A DNA stretch of 64,000 bases from Castor canadensis. Its lineage: Eukaryota > Chordata > Mammalia > Rodentia > Castoridae. A program made the position numbers and the translations under genes. The notes below the pieces were generated by a model, which was not told the origin of the DNA, made no database searches, and worked only from the letters and a program-made list of their open reading frames with translations. Location of the stretch: contig NC_133390.1 of assembly GCF_047511655.1 (NCBI RefSeq), positions 157,353,583 to 157,417,582 on the forward strand. The letters are read 5' to 3'. Positions 43,209-56,038 of this stretch are shown in pieces; the first letter of the stretch is position 1, and each line of letters begins with the position of its first letter.

Positions 43209-44370
43209 AAGACAGCAGCAGCGCCTGCCAGCCGGGGCTCACCACACACTTCTGTTGCTCCCCCTGAGACTTGGAAAAGGTATCTCACCTTGAACTCACC
43301 CAGCAGCTCACCCAAACCTCATCTGAGCCTGCACCGTGTCCACATCCAGGCACTGGTGTGAGATAAACCAGTCAATGCCACAATAGGGTGTCAAACTGCC
43401 TGGCACAGCAAGCTTGATCCTCGCCATGATTACCGTCATCATGGTCCCCTGCCCTTTCTATTTACGGAAATGAGTGTTTTTTTGTTTGGGGTAGTGAGAC
43501 ATGACTTCCTGTTAGAAGCAGAAAATAAAGCTTTCTTAAGTATTTGAACATGATTTTAGTTACCTACACACCTGCTGAATAAATCATAGCCCTGAGAGGT
43601 GTAGAGATGTCAAAATGTAAGGCAAGGTGACAGGCAGGTGAGGGCGGTGCGCACAGCAGGTGTTCAGAAGACACCAGCCTGAAGAAAAGCACAAGTTTTG
43701 GAGTCAGACCAACCTGAGTTTAAATCCTGGCTTCTTGTCCCCCTGTATGACCTTGAGCAAGTCACTCACACCTCCTCTTCAGGTAACCCCTTTCCTTTCA
43801 TGCATAATTAGCCCCCAAAATTGTGTGCAAAGCCAAATGTATGAGAGTTGAACAGGGAGACTCATGTGGAATGCATGTGTGCGTGCGTGCATGTGTGTGT
43901 TCGCTGTTCGGAGCACCCAGTTCCCAGGAGGCTGGAACCTCACACACCCCAAACCTCGTGGTGGCCTGATGAAGCCCCAGGCTGCAGTGTAGATGCCTCA
44001 CTGTGCTCTGAGCTGATCGTGGGAACTCCCTGCTCTCCTGACCTGGAGAGACTGGGGGGTGGGAGCTGCCAAGAGAGTCTGTCTCCACGATGGTGAGATG
44101 AGGCTAAACCTCAGAGCACCCCAAACTGAGGCTCCAATCTGAGGGACTCAGGTGCCCCCAGGTCCTGGTCCATACACCCCCATCTCCCAGGGAGCCCTGT
44201 TTCCCAGGTCCCCCGCATACATAGCTACACCCTGTTTCTAAGGATAGGCAGCCATACCTAAGGGAGAGCTCTCACAACCCTGGACTTTTTAGACCACCAA
44301 GTTTGTCCTTTATCTAGTCACAGCCACACAATAGCAATATTAGCAAATACCCCAGCAGTGACAGAAATAC
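43209..44370. other. Intergenic with one MIR
   Basis: A plus-strand MIR lies at about 43690-43790 (TTTAAATCCTGGCTTCTTGT, then TGACCTTGAGCAAGTCACTC). A short GT-rich run lies at 43873-43902. No gene seen. Confidence 0.5.
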
Positions 44371-44696
44371 TCATGTCAAGGCCAGGCATCGTGACTCATG
44401 TCTGTAATCCCAGACACTTGGGAGGCAGAGATTGGGAGGATCACTGTTCGAAGTCAACCTGGGTAGAAAGTTCTCGAGACTCCATCTCAACTAATAGAAA
44501 AGCTGGACATAGTGGTGTTCATCGTAATCCCAGATACACAGGAAGCTTAAGTAGGAGGATCGAGGCCCAGGCTGGACCAGATAAAAACTTGAGACCCTGT
44601 TTGAAAATAACTAAAGCAAAAAGGCTGGGGATGTGACTCAAGTAGTAGAGGCCTGCCTATCAAGCACAAGGCCCTGAGTTCAAATCCCAGTACTAT
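44371..44696 (+). repeat. Tandem B1/ID composite SINE
   Basis: A B1-like head (GCATCGTGACTCATGTCTGT), a second B1-like piece from about 44505, and an ID-like tail (GAGTTCAAATCCCAGTACTA) leading into the purine repeat. Confidence 0.8.
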
Positions 44697-44966
<270 letters not shown>

Positions 44967-46639
44967 ACTCATGTCAACAGTCCCTTTCAGGTCCAGCCCC
45001 GGCTTGAGGTCAGTGCTTTGTGAGCCCCATCCCCACTCTGCTCCATGGTGTGGTTGAATGAGTTGCTTCAGTGCTCGGGGAGAGACCTGGGCTGTTCCCA
45101 TGTGGGATAATCTCAATGTCCACCCTGAGTCAAAATCAGGCACAAATCAGTGTGGAGAACTGGAACCCAGAGCCCTTCTGCCAGGTTCAGGCTGTAGCAC
45201 AGAAAGGTAAGACATGTGCCCAAAGCCACACAGAAGAGGCAGATCACCTGTTGGTGCATCCTGGGGCTAAGACCTGTGCTCTCTATGGAGTCCCACAGCT
45301 CTGTCCTGGGTGTCCAAAGAGGCAGCCAGGAGACACGGGGAGAGGGAGGAGACAGAGACAGAGAGAAAGAAATACAAGAAGAGACAGGAGAGAAACAGGA
45401 CCAGAACAGACAGAAAGGAAGGGAAAGAAGGACAGAGGAGAAGGGGACGGAAGGTAAGAGACAGAGACATGGGGAGACCAGTGACAAGCGGGGCCAGAGC
45501 TAGACCAGCAGGTCCTGGAGGCCTGATTTGAGGGGTCAGAACAGATGGTTCCCACCCAAGGGAGGTTCTGCGTCAGTCTGGGACATTCTGGGGCATGCTG
45601 AGGACCCCAGCCCTGTTAGCACTCAGTCCCCATGCTCAGCCCATCTCCCCTCCAGCCCCAGGAACATCCCCCAACCACCTTTCCTGCCACCACCCTCACT
45701 TTTCACAGGCTCAGGCAAACTGCCAGGCCTCCTGCCTCTCTTCACCCCTGCAAGGCCTCCACCTGGAATGCCCTCTCCTTCTCACCCTCTATATCCACCT
45801 CTCATTCATTACCATCCCTGAGCCCAGGTCATTGTTACCTCTCCTATGAAACCTTCTCTGCTAGCCTCCTCCCCCTGAATCTGGCATCACACCCTCTGCA
45901 GGTGCCGACCTCCCCATCCCCCACCTGTGTACTGGCCTCTTCATTACCACTTGACACACTTGCCCACAGGATCCCATACTCTCAGGTTGGTGTCGCTGGT
46001 CTGGCCCTGATAACAATCTCTGTGTCAGCCTCTATGCTAACATGTCACACTCTTGGCTGGGGCTTGCTGCAGGGACACAGGTGTCACTCTGTCTGGGGTC
46101 CCACGCTTATAGCACGTAGCCTCTAAACTAGCTGCCTCCCACCCCTGGTCCCATGCTGAGTGTGTGGATGGAGATCACAGCATTGAGCTGCTGCCTGGGG
46201 CGGCCTATGTTTGTCAAGTTCACTTAACACCTGCACAGACTTGACTGTGAGCCCCACAAGGGCAGGGACCTGGTCCTTGTCTCCACGCAGAGCTAACACA
46301 GAGCCTGGGTCAGTTTGCCCTGAATGCAATCTATTCCTCTCCCACAAAAGAGCCACTATGACCTAGAAGTTCCAGAACCCATTTCTCTACTTCTGCCCCA
46401 GCCATTCCCGACTGACATAACTGCACTTTTGTGGCTGCTATCCGCAATATCACACCCGTGTTTCCCTGAAATCCGGACTGGGTGGGGACTGCCAGTCAGG
46501 CACTGGGAACGAACTGGGGCTTCCTCTACTCCCTTGACCTCCACCCCACCTCTGTTTACTCATTTCTAGCAGTCTATTGTGGTTGTTTGCTGATCAAAAA
46601 AAAAAAAAAAATGTGTTCAATGTTAAATTTTTTTTTACA
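44967..46639. other. Intergenic with a purine-rich patch
   Basis: 45340-45475 is strongly G/A-rich on the plus strand (GAGACAGAGACAGAGAGAAA). No gene seen; open frames over it are compositional. Confidence 0.4.
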
Positions 46640-46770
46640 TTTTTCCATTTTATTTTTTAAATAGTTTTATTTATTTATTTATTTATTTTATCCATTTATT
46701 CACATGTGCATACACTGTTTGGGTCATTTCTCCACCTTGCCCCCTCCCCCACCTTCTCCCTCCCAGATTT
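46640..46770 (-). mobile_element. L1 3'-end fragment
   Basis: An AT-rich (TTTA)n tail, then TTCACATGTGCATACACTGT and TTGGGTCATTTCTCCACC, as at the start of the other minus-strand L1 tails. Confidence 0.75.
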
Positions 46771-47299
46771 TTTTAATTCTTAAAAACACTAAGATGATGG
46801 TAAAAGTCGCCTGGGATCACATGGGCAGAAAAAAAGGCAAGCAGCTGTTCCCTAGTGGGTTCATTTCCTTCCAGAAGTTTCTCTAGATTTGAATTTTAAT
46901 AAATAACTAAAACATGGGGAGAGTTGCTTCCTTTCGATTGCTTTAATTGGTGTCTCCATAGTGTTTTGTGACGGCTGCCTCTCCGCCCAGGAATTGCTTA
47001 ATAGACCGGCTCCCTGTTGCGGGACAGCACAGGTGGCCCCACTTTGGGGCTGTTAGGTAGGGCTGCAGGGATGTCCTGTTAGGTATCTTTTCTCAAACCA
47101 CCGGCCTCCCATCCCTTGGTAGACGAGAATTGTTCCAGGCTCTGAGCCTCCTGGGAACAACTCATCCTAGCTGCATGGTGGCAGAGCCCCCTCTGCCATA
47201 CTCAAAGGTCTTCTTCGTCAGCCTTGCTGGTGGCCAACACCCTTGTTCTATAGCTGGGGATGCCGAGGCCTTAGATAAGAACCAGCTTGTCCCAAATCA
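46771..47299. other. Intergenic, nothing recognised
   Basis: No gene supported. Confidence 0.4.
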
Positions 47300-47405
47300 A
47301 CCCAAAGGCCTTAATCCCAGCTCTCAGGAGGCTGAGGCAGAAGGATGGTGAGCTTGAGGCTAGCCTGGACTACACGATGAGACCCTGTCTCACGAAGAAC
47401 ACAAA
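47300..47405 (+). repeat. B1-like SINE fragment
   Basis: CTTAATCCCAGCTCTCAGGA, then GAGGCTAGCCTGGACTACAC. Confidence 0.75.
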
Positions 47406-49854
47406 AATGCCTTCACAGATCTTCCCCTCCCCCCAGCCCCCTTTTCATCTCCTAGTAGGTCAGGCTTCCCTGCTTGTGTACCCGAGAGCTGTGCACCTGT
47501 TCTGGGCCCCTTGCCTGCACTGTGGCCAACCACCTCCTTCTTGTATAGCCTCTGTGGACTTGTGGAGCCTAGAATACTGCCCAAGTTTTCAAATCCAGTT
47601 CCAGCAAATGCTAGTGGGGACACCCATCAGTATGCAGCAAGAAGAGCCCTGCTGTAACCAGGTAGTCAGGAAAGGCCTTTCCACAGAGGGGACCTAAAGC
47701 TGATACTTGGCAAATGTGAAGGAGCCAGTCTGAGGGAAGACTAGGAAAAGGTTCGGCATGTGCAAAGGCCCTGAGGTGAGAATGAAAGGAGGGGAAAAGT
47801 GGTGAGAGATGAACAATTGTCAACTATGTTGGATCTTATAGACCTCGGTTCCCATGAAGAGCACTGGAGGTGCTGGAGGGTTTTAACAAGCTGGGAGGAA
47901 CATGGTCTGGGTAATGTTTTTAAGAGCTAACTCTGGCTGTTGGATGGAATTAAATTTGGTTAAGAGAAACTGTTTGTCTTCTGAAGGTGATGACAGGGAG
48001 TCCAGAGAGGAGGCTGGTATGATAAGAAGGAAGGAGGGAGAGAGAAAAATGGACATCCCTTCAGGCAGAAGGGGACCCAAGGCCCAAGCTACGAGCAGGG
48101 TCAGAGACATAGGGGCTGAGCTGGGTAGCGTCAGGCATCTCTACACAGCTATTGCTTCCGACTGGGCCTCTGAGGTCGGTGGTGGTAACAGTCCAACAGT
48201 AGCAGCAGAATTTCTGGTTACTGTGTTCCTGATGTTCCAAGCATTTCCATGGTCGTATGTGACCCTCACTATATTGGGTTTCACAGTGGGGGAAACGGAG
48301 GCTGCAGTGATGTGAGGTCACAGCTGATGGCCTAAGAGCAGGGACGTGAGCCGTGCCTTCAGACACCAGAGGCCTCCTCTGGCCCCACTGCCCACAAGTG
48401 AGCTTTGGAGGTGAGCAGGGTCAGGAAAGGGACAGGCAGACAGACGCCAGGAGCTGGGAGAGGCAAGGCCCCAACAAAGAGGCCCTGGATGGGATTGGGT
48501 ACAGTGCAGAGGGCAGGCCTGGGACCAGGTGCATGGCCCATAGAGGAGCAGTGATGCCTGCTGACCCAGCGCGGGTGGGACCAGGGGGCAGGAAGCAGAG
48601 CTGACGTGGGCTCCTGGCACTGGCTTCAGAGCCCCACAGAGGGGCATTGTCCCCAGGCAGCAGGCATGGCCGGCCAGGAAGGAAGCGGGGATGTACCTCT
48701 CAGGAAGAGTGCCCAGGGCGCTGGCAGGGTCCCTCCCAGAGTCCTGTGTGTTTGGGGGCGTTTTCAACATGGCAGGGTGGCAAACACACTTCCCCTTGTT
48801 CTTGGTCACACCAGGAAAAGGAGACCAGCCAGGGCCTTCATGACCTCCCAACACTCACTGCCCCTCTCTCGTCCCCCTCAGGATGGGGACAGGATTCAAC
48901 AGTGGCCATTCCAGCCCTAAATCACAGTTCCCAGGTGGCAGACCGAGATCAGGCAGCCAGGACAGTTTGCCAGTGTAGGCCAAAGGCTGAGGTTGGAGCC
49001 TCACGAGCTCCAGTTGTAACTTGGGGTCACTGAGGAAGGATGGGGGTGAGTAGGAGTGCATGGTCTGCACTAGATGACTGGGCACCGTTCTGCCACCCCT
49101 GATCATGTGACCTTGAGCCAATCACTGTCCCCTGAGCCTCCATGCCCTGGCAAAAGCAGGGCTGTGAATTCCTGCTGTGGGTGGCTAAGGGAGCCGAGGC
49201 CTGTGCCCAGGCAGGGCTGACAGGGCTCCTACTGAGCTGTGTCACATTTGCCTCCTGAGTTCATAGTCGTGGCTCATTATTACTGCACAAATATGTACCA
49301 TGTGCCTCACAGTACCCAGGAGGTGGCATGGCATGTGTTGCTGTGGAGTGACCAAATGAAAGCCATGCCGAGTGAATGTGGGCCTGCATCTCTGTTCAAA
49401 CTGTCAGTGGCCTGGGATGAGATCCTACCATCATCCCATTTCACAGATGAGTTCATGGAGGCCCAGAGAGGTGAAGCCCCTTGCCCAGGGATGCCCAGCA
49501 ATGAAGCAGCAGGAATAGGATTTGAGCCTATTCTAAAGGAATTGTCTAGTGGAGATTGTGTACTAGGATGCACAGAAGAAGAAGGGGTGGGCAAGGCCAT
49601 GCCTCCTTTCCGAAAGTTCATTGTCTGGACTACACCATGGGCGAAGTCTCTCCCCAAGGCTCGCCCTACCTCCAGCAGTAACGGCGACAGCAGCAACACC
49701 AGGCACTGATACTAACCTTCCCATGTGTGGGACCGGCTTTCCTCTCAGCCCTCCAGGAAAGGGTTACAGTGTGCTCACTTCACAGATGGAAACACTGAGG
49801 CTGGGAACTCATGCTGTAAGCCCCGAGTCACACCATGTTGAAAAACAAAAAGTG
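47406..49854. other. Intergenic with MIR fragments
   Basis: Minus-strand MIRs lie at about 49430-49530 (TTTCACAGATGAGTTCATGG, AAGCCCCTTGCCC) and 49770-49840, and a weak one at 48285-48330. There is no host exon I can support, and no BPI-fold paralogue was recognised. Confidence 0.45.
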
Positions 49855-49968
49855 GGGCTTGGCGCTGGTGGCTCACGTCTGTAATCCTAACTGCTCAGGA
49901 GAGAGATCAGGAGGATCTCAGCTCAAAGCCAGTGAATAATTCACGAGATCCTATCTCAAAAATACCCA

Positions 49969-50007
<39 letters not shown>

Positions 50008-50100
50008 GGCTGGCAGAGTGGTTCAAGTGGTAGAACGCCTCCCTAGCAAGTGCGAGGTGTGAGACCCTGACTTCAAACCCCAGTACCACCAAAAACAAAA
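49855..50100 (+). repeat. B1-ID SINE with an internal (CA)n
   Basis: A B1-like head from 49858, a (CA)n run at 49970-50004 in the linker, then an ID-like tail (GAGTGGTTCAAGTGGTAGAA, TTCAAACCCCAGTACCACCA). Confidence 0.88.
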
Positions 50101-50630
50101 CAAAAAACAGTGGAGCCAGGACCTGAACCCAGTCTGTCCCTGGGTTGCCAGGCTGTGGCGACATCCTCGGGAGGGTTTTAAAGTCTGCTTCATATCCGGG
50201 CTCTGTTGTTTGCTGACCGTGGATGTTGGCTCCTCTGTGGTAAAGTCAGGATGACCGTTGACTCTAAATGGGAGTGAGGCTTCACTGATGCAAGCAATGT
50301 AAAGCTTGGGTGGCACCTGCTATGTTGAAGGTGTTCATTCAACGTCACTGACACTGTTCTCATCATTGTCCCAGGCAAGTGGCAGTCTAGGATGTGGGGA
50401 GCCCCTTGTAATGCTGGTAGCATGCCTAGGCCAGCTCCCTGCCATGTGTCCCAGTGCCCCACCACCCCTCACTCCAGCCTAGACCCTCCTTTCTCTAAGT
50501 CTCAGGAAGCTAGAGGCCCCAGGCTGCCTCCAGGAAGGCTCTGGTTCACCAAGTGCTGCAAATATTTACCTTGGAGACCTCAGTCCAGCCTAAGTCCTCA
50601 GCCCCACTCATAGGGCACCTGGCCAGGCTG
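50101..50630. other. Upstream flank of BPIFB1
   Basis: Begins with a MIR-like stretch (50105-50155). No exon is recognised. Confidence 0.4.
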
Positions 50631-50642
50631 GGGTGCACAGGA

Positions 50643-50648
50643 TATAAG
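50643..50648 (+). promoter_or_regulatory. BPIFB1: TATA-like box, probable BPIFB1 promoter
   Basis: TATAAG within GATATAAGGC is followed about 65 bp on by a good splice donor (50713) with no coding frame between, as expected for a short noncoding first exon. Assignment to BPIFB1 rests on its position about 2.1 kb upstream of the start-codon exon. Confidence 0.5.
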
Positions 50649-50671
50649 GCTAGGTCTCCACACCCACTGCC

Positions 50672-50712
50672 CAGGACAGGAGCAGAGCAGGCCCAGGACT
50701 CCACGTGTCCAG
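50672..50712 (+). other. BPIFB1: Probable noncoding exon 1 of BPIFB1
   Basis: It ends GTGTCCAG before GTAAAAGT. The start is estimated from the TATA box. It contains no ATG, so it would be 5' UTR. An RNA read spanning 50712 to 52793 would settle it. Confidence 0.45.
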
Positions 50713-52110
50713 GTAAAAGTGGGGGGAAGGGGCCAGAAGCCTGGGCTGCCAGGAAGGCCCTGTGCTGGGGACACCTATTGAGGTCAGCCCAGGAGGAAAG
50801 GAAGGGCTGGCCTTGATGATATCCCTCAGTCAGCTGGGACCTCTCAGGGTCAGGGCCAGGAACAGAGAGGTGCCAGGTTCCTCACCCCAAAGACCCAAGA
50901 GCTGTGATAAGGAATGGGGTGGGCTGGTCTTTCCCAGACCTAACCCCAAGTTCATCAACCCACTCTGTAGACTCTAGTTGCTCAATGCCCGACTGTGCTG
51001 GGTTGATGCTAGGGACAAAGAAAAGCACCAACCACAGCAATGCTCCAGGAGCTCCCAGTCAGGCCATCATGGGGCTTGTGATAAAGGAAGGCCTGGCACT
51101 GGGAGAGGAGGGCAGTCAGAGAAAGCTTCCTGGAGGAGGCGACATGTTGGCTGCAAAACTGAGCAGAAGATGCTGGGCAGGGAGGAGTGAAAGGCAAAGA
51201 GGAATGGGAGCTGAATACCATGTGGCAGAGGGCATCTTCCATGGGAGGTGATCCTGCAGGCTCATGGGTCCCCCCTGCTCTGCGATTAGAGGAGGGCTGA
51301 GCAGACTGTGGGGCTGGGGGAGGTAATATAGGGGCAATGCACTTGGAAGGAAAAGATATGGAGTGGGGTGCAAAGGAGCAACATACAGGCCATCACCTCT
51401 GTCCTTGGGCTTTGCTGACATTAGCAATAGTAGCTGTCCTCTGTGACAACAGCCAGCATTTACTGAGCATTTCAGCATGCCAAGCCAAAATGCCTTCTCT
51501 CCTTGTGTCCTCCCGTCAACCTTGTGGTGTAAGTACTCTAATTACCCCCATTTCACAGATAGCAGACTGAGGCTCAGAGAGGGTAAGTCACTCACCCACA
51601 AGCACACAGCCAGTGAGGAGGAAGGCTCCTGCTGAATCTGTCTGACTACCAGACCATGATGTTTTCCCTCGGTCCTCAGGCTCCTGACAAGAGGGACATG
51701 GGGTGCAGTGACTTGACAGGAGTCCCCAACTCAGACTACCTTGGCTTAGTAGACTCAGCACCGCCCCCCCATTCTGCTAGGGTTCCCAGCGCTTCCATTC
51801 ACTCAGCAGTCAGTTATGAAGCACCAGCAGGTACTGGAGGCACAGCAGGGAACAGCGGCCCCAGCCTCCCTCCTAGAGCTCACAGCTTAGTCCTGATCAC
51901 CAGTGTCTCAGAGGACCTCCATGCTGCAGTCACCCGTGCCACATGTGTCTTTGGTGACAAGAAAGCACATGCTTAGCCAGGTAAGGGCTCAAGTCTCTGC
52001 GTTAACAGCCACAGGCTGGAAGGCAGGGCAGGTGTGAGATGGAGAACTCAGGACCAGTGGTGCCAGCCCACGGAGGACATAGAGAACCAAGGAGCCAGAA
52101 CAACCAGCAC

Positions 52111-52162
<52 letters not shown>

Positions 52163-52792
52163 TTTCTATCTCTAACTGGACCCAGACCAGCCTTTCTCCA
52201 AGAGAGGTCCAGGGTCCCTGGCTGCAGAAGGGAAAAGCTTTACAGAGAAAGTGAGAATCTGGGTGAGGTTGTGAAGGATAAATAAGAGCCCAACAGGCAA
52301 CTTTGGGAGGAGAAAAGCACTGGAGAAAGCAAGAAGAGCCAGAGCAAAGGCCTGCACCCAGGAGAGACCAGAACTGTTCTGGAAACATCAGGAGCGTGGA
52401 CTTGATAGAGCAAGAGGGGACAAAGCAAGGGATGGGTCAGATTGAGCGGCTGGGAGGGCGGAAGCGGAAGTGTTTTGTCCTGAGCATTGCTGGGCGTTTT
52501 CTGTAAGAAAATTGCTCACACTGCCCAAGCGCTTGCTGCGTGAGAGGCTTTCTAGATATTATCTCGCTCATTCCATTGACTGTGAAGTACAATTAGTTAT
52601 TTCACCCACTTGTCAGAAGAGAACACTGAGGCACAGAGAGGCTAGGCTGACTCTCTCAGGCCATGCGACAAGGTGTTGCCCTTAACCACTGTACTATGTG
52701 GCCTTTCTGGATGCCATGCCCCGGGCCAGTGGGAATGGTGAGTCTGCTCTGGACCTCTCTGCCCAGCTAGCAGGACCCTCTGCTCCCCGTAG
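50713..52792 (+). other. BPIFB1: BPIFB1 intron 1 (inferred)
   Basis: Contains minus-strand MIRs at about 51430-51650 (TTTCACAGATAGCAGACTGA) and 52540-52700, and a (CT)n microsatellite at 52111-52159. The acceptor is a pyrimidine run ending CCGTAG. Confidence 0.5.
52111..52159 (+). repeat. (CT)n microsatellite
   Basis: A nearly pure CT run with one TTT interruption early on. Confidence 0.95.
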
Positions 52793-52949
52793 GCTCTGCT
52801 ACCTGCCACCTGCTGCTCATCAATGCCCCAGAAGATGGCCATCCTGTGGACCTTTGCCCTTCTCTGTGCTTTGCTGGAAGCCACCTTGGTCCCAGCCACC
52901 CTCAGCCCCCCTGCAGAGCTAGTCCTTGGCCCAGAAGTCATCAAAGAAA
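52793..52949 (+). CDS. BPIFB1: BPIFB1 start-codon exon (exon 2)
   Basis: The first coding exon of BPI fold-containing family B member 1 (LPLUNC1), a secreted lipid-binding-fold protein of airway and salivary epithelium. Translation from the ATG at 52835 gives MAILWTFALLCALLEATLVP, a hydrophobic signal peptide likely cut near residue 21, then SPPAELVLGPEVIKE. This matches the N-terminus I remember for human BPIFB1. An in-frame ATG at 52823 would add four residues (MPQK). Coding continues from 52949 after codon 38 plus one base, with donor GTAAGT at 52950. Five further exons are visible; together they encode about 220 residues, less than half the usual length of about 480, and the gene runs past the window. 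Confidence 0.9.
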
Positions 52950-53132
52950 GTAAGTCTTGATCCCCAGGCCTCACCACCATATGGCCAAGGGGACAGGTGG
53001 AGCAGCTATCCAAAGAGGGAGGGAATTCCCTATCTCTGGGGTTGTGCAAGGCATGGCTGGGATCCCAGGACATGGATGAGATGTGAGTGGATGACTTAGA
53101 AGGGCTGGGAGTGTCTGATATTCAGAACCCAT

Positions 53133-53450
53133 GAGCCAGATGCAGTGGCTAATGCCTGTAATCCCAGCTATGGGAAGGCAGAGATCGGAAGGATTATGGC
53201 TGGAGGCCAGTCTGGGCAAAAAGTTAGCAAGACCCCATCCCTGGTGTGGTGGCACATGCCTGTCATCCCAGCTACTCAGGAGACATAGTTAGGAGGACTG
53301 TGGTCCAAGCCTGGCTAGGAAAAATTGTGAGATCCTATCTAAAAAATAACCTAAAGCAAAAAAGGGCTGGTGGAGTGGTTCAAGTGGTAGAGGGCCTGCT
53401 TAGCAAGCACAAGACCCTGAGCTCAATCCCTAGTACAGAGAGAGAGAGAG
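53133..53450 (+). repeat. Tandem B1/ID composite SINE
   Basis: B1-like pieces from 53137 (GTGGCTAATGCCTGTAATCC) and 53240 (GTGGTGGCACATGCCTGTCA), and an ID-like tail (AGTGGTTCAAGTGGTAGAGG) ending in a (GA)n. Confidence 0.85.
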
Positions 53451-54471
53451 AAAATGATGCCAAGGTCCCCTTCTTAAATTCCATGATCCCCAAAACCCAC
53501 CACTTGGGGATCTGTGGCTTGCATCAAGGGTTTGCCACCAAATGCAGCAATGTGACTTCCCCACCACCACCACCCTTGTCTGAAATCCCACTGGCAGAGC
53601 TGGGCTCAGGTGCTCCAGTCCCAGAACAAGGGCTCTGACGAGCAGTCCAGTAGCCTCGGTCTCATGCACAGCTTCATCACTCTCCAACTCGGTGACCCTG
53701 AGCAAGTCGCTGAGCCTCAGCTTCCTCTATGGAAGCAAATGAGGCCTTGACCCTGGGTTGGTGACATGTGCAATGGCGCAGGAACTGACCCAAGCCTCAT
53801 GAACTCTGCAGCCGGTTCTCACCACAGCCCTTCCCCTGTGGGCCAAATTCTGTACTACTGTGGGGACCATCCTGTGCCTTGTAGACTGTTTAGCACCATC
53901 CTCAGCCCCGTTTTGACAACCAAAAATATCTCCTGCCATTGCCAGATGTCTCCAGGAGACAAAGTCACCCTGGTTGAGAACCTGCTGCTCCAATGGTGGT
54001 CCCCTGAGCAGGCCTGCTCCGCCAGCTCTGGCAGCCACCAGAGGACTGGACCTCTGCGTTCTGTGGAACTGGCCAGGGCCAGCGGATGGCTCCCCAAGGA
54101 GGGATGGGGATCAGAGAGCTCTGGGAGGCAGCGAGAGAGGCACAGAGGCCCTGGGCCCATGCCATGACTCCCCGGCTCATGGCATTAGAGCCAGAGGGAG
54201 CCAAAGGTGAGCAACCACGGTGTAAACCCTCCTGGCAGCAGTCAGAACCAGGGGTTGTTGTAAGAGCCTGGTTTGGGAGGAGACCCCAGGAATCATCTGC
54301 AGGACAGTTGGAGGGGGAAGTCGGGCAAGGAGAGATGGTCCATGAAGGGCCTGTCCAAGCTAGTGACCACTGTAGACACCGGAGCTTTCTCCTGCCACGC
54401 AACTGTGCTAAGCAATCAAGAGACAAAAGCCACATTGTAATCCGCATGGGTACGCTTAATATAAAGAGCTG

Positions 54472-54900
54472 CTAACCAAGCACAGCAGTACACATCTATA
54501 ATCCCAACCACCTGGGAGGCTCGAGGTTTGAGGCCAGCATGGGCTAAAAGTTAGTAAGACCCCCAACCTCAATGAAGAAGCAGGCATGGTGCTGCATACC
54601 TGTGGTCCCAGTTACTCAGGAGGCTGCAGATAGGAGGATCGAAGTTTGAGACCAGTCCAGGCAAAAACTCAAGACTCTTCCTAAAAATTAACTAAAGCAA
54701 AAAAGGGCTGGGGCGAGGCTCAAGTGGTACAGCACTTGTATACCAAGCATGAGCCCTGAGTTCAAATCCCAGTACCATCAACGAAAGTTATAGCTGTGCG
54801 TGGTGGTTCACACCTATAATCCCAGCACTCAGGAGGGAGAGGCAGGAAGATCACAAGTCTGAGGCCAGCCCAGACTACATAATGAGACTGTCTCCAAAAA
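54472..54900 (+). repeat. Cluster of B1/ID SINE units
   Basis: B1-like units near 54480, 54585 and 54795 and an ID-like unit at 54705-54782 (CTGGGGCGAGGCTCAAGTGG). Confidence 0.85.
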
Positions 54901-55896
54901 AGGAAAATTATTTCCAGGAGATTAGAGAAATGGGGAAGTGACTAAGAGGGAAAAAGAGATTATAAAGGGTTCCCCAGGGGTGGAAGGCAGGGTATCAAGG
55001 ACAGCTCAAACTCAGAGGCAGAGAATTCTCCAGCTCTTCCTGGGGAGGGAGTGCTTGAAGCCTGCTGGATGGTGGGGACATTTGCTAGGTTGTCCCAGAC
55101 CAGCACTGGTCCACAGCTGGTGAGCTAAGGCTCACCAGGAGAAGACCACATTCTCTGGGAAGCTGTCCCTGGAGGAAGGGGTCACTGTGACACCCAAGGA
55201 GGCCCCAGAACTCACTCGTTGCCCTAGGGAGCAAGGCTAACTCATGTCCCAGCACCCCGGGGAAGTAACACCATGGGAGGTGACAGGAGCACCCCGGGGC
55301 CTCCTCCTCTGTGTCCCTCCAGATCCTCTACCGACAGGATTTAAGGTTGCTTCCATTGGCAACACAGGGCAGACAGTGACCCGGGAGCTCTGAAGCATGC
55401 TGGTGACATAAGGCTGAGTTGCCTGCCCAATGGCCCAGGGGGCCAGGGTGTTAAACACCAACCAAATGGGTTCGGGCTGCTGGCGAAAGCTCTGGCAGAG
55501 ACCAGGCCCAGGGCCCCAACTCACAGGCTCCTCTGCCCCACACCTGGGGCCCTCTGGACACCAGGCCCCCAGGATGTGACTCCCAGCGAAGTTAGCAAGG
55601 GGGCTTTGGCAGCAAACTGCCCCCAACAGGGCTGTGTGGGGTTCCTGCCGCTCATGAGAAGATGCACGGCCGATGTTCTGTGCACCAGTGGTCCCATCTA
55701 CCCCAGTATCAGTCCTCATGTGAAAACAGCCCACCTGGGCCACCACCCTCAAGGGCACATCCACACAGTGGGGATGGTCAAGATGGAGATGTCAGAATCC
55801 AAGGAGCCCTGAGTGGCAGCCCTCTCAGCCTGGAGCCTCCACTAGGCCTTCTTTCCTGCCCCTCTTCCTGGCTCCTAATCCTGGATCTGCCTCCAG

Positions 55897-56038
55897 AGCT
55901 GACCCAGGAGCTCGAGGACCATGGTGCCACCACCATCCTCCAGCAGCTGCCACTGCTCAGTGCTGTGCGGAACAAGCCAGCCAGGGGCTTCCCGCTGCTG
56001 GGCGGCCTGGTGAACTCCTTCCTGAACTACGTCATCTG
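55897..56038 (+). CDS. BPIFB1: BPIFB1 exon 3
   Basis: 142 bases between CCTCCAG and GTGAGT, coding residues 39-86: LTQELEDHGATTILQQLPLL, then a segment ending FLNYVIW. It begins the N-terminal BPI barrel. The codons for Lys39 and Trp86 are split by the introns. Confidence 0.92.

Larger units (their letters stand above)
52950..55896 (+). other. BPIFB1: BPIFB1 intron 2
   Basis: Contains composite SINEs at 53133-53450 and 54472-54900 and a plus-strand MIR at about 53645-53770 (GGTGACCCTGAGCAAGTCGC). The acceptor is CTGCCTCCAG. Confidence 0.85.

Noticed and set aside
45310-45531. Open frames in the G/A-rich patch
   Set aside because: Compositional, present in several frames at once, no similarity recognised.
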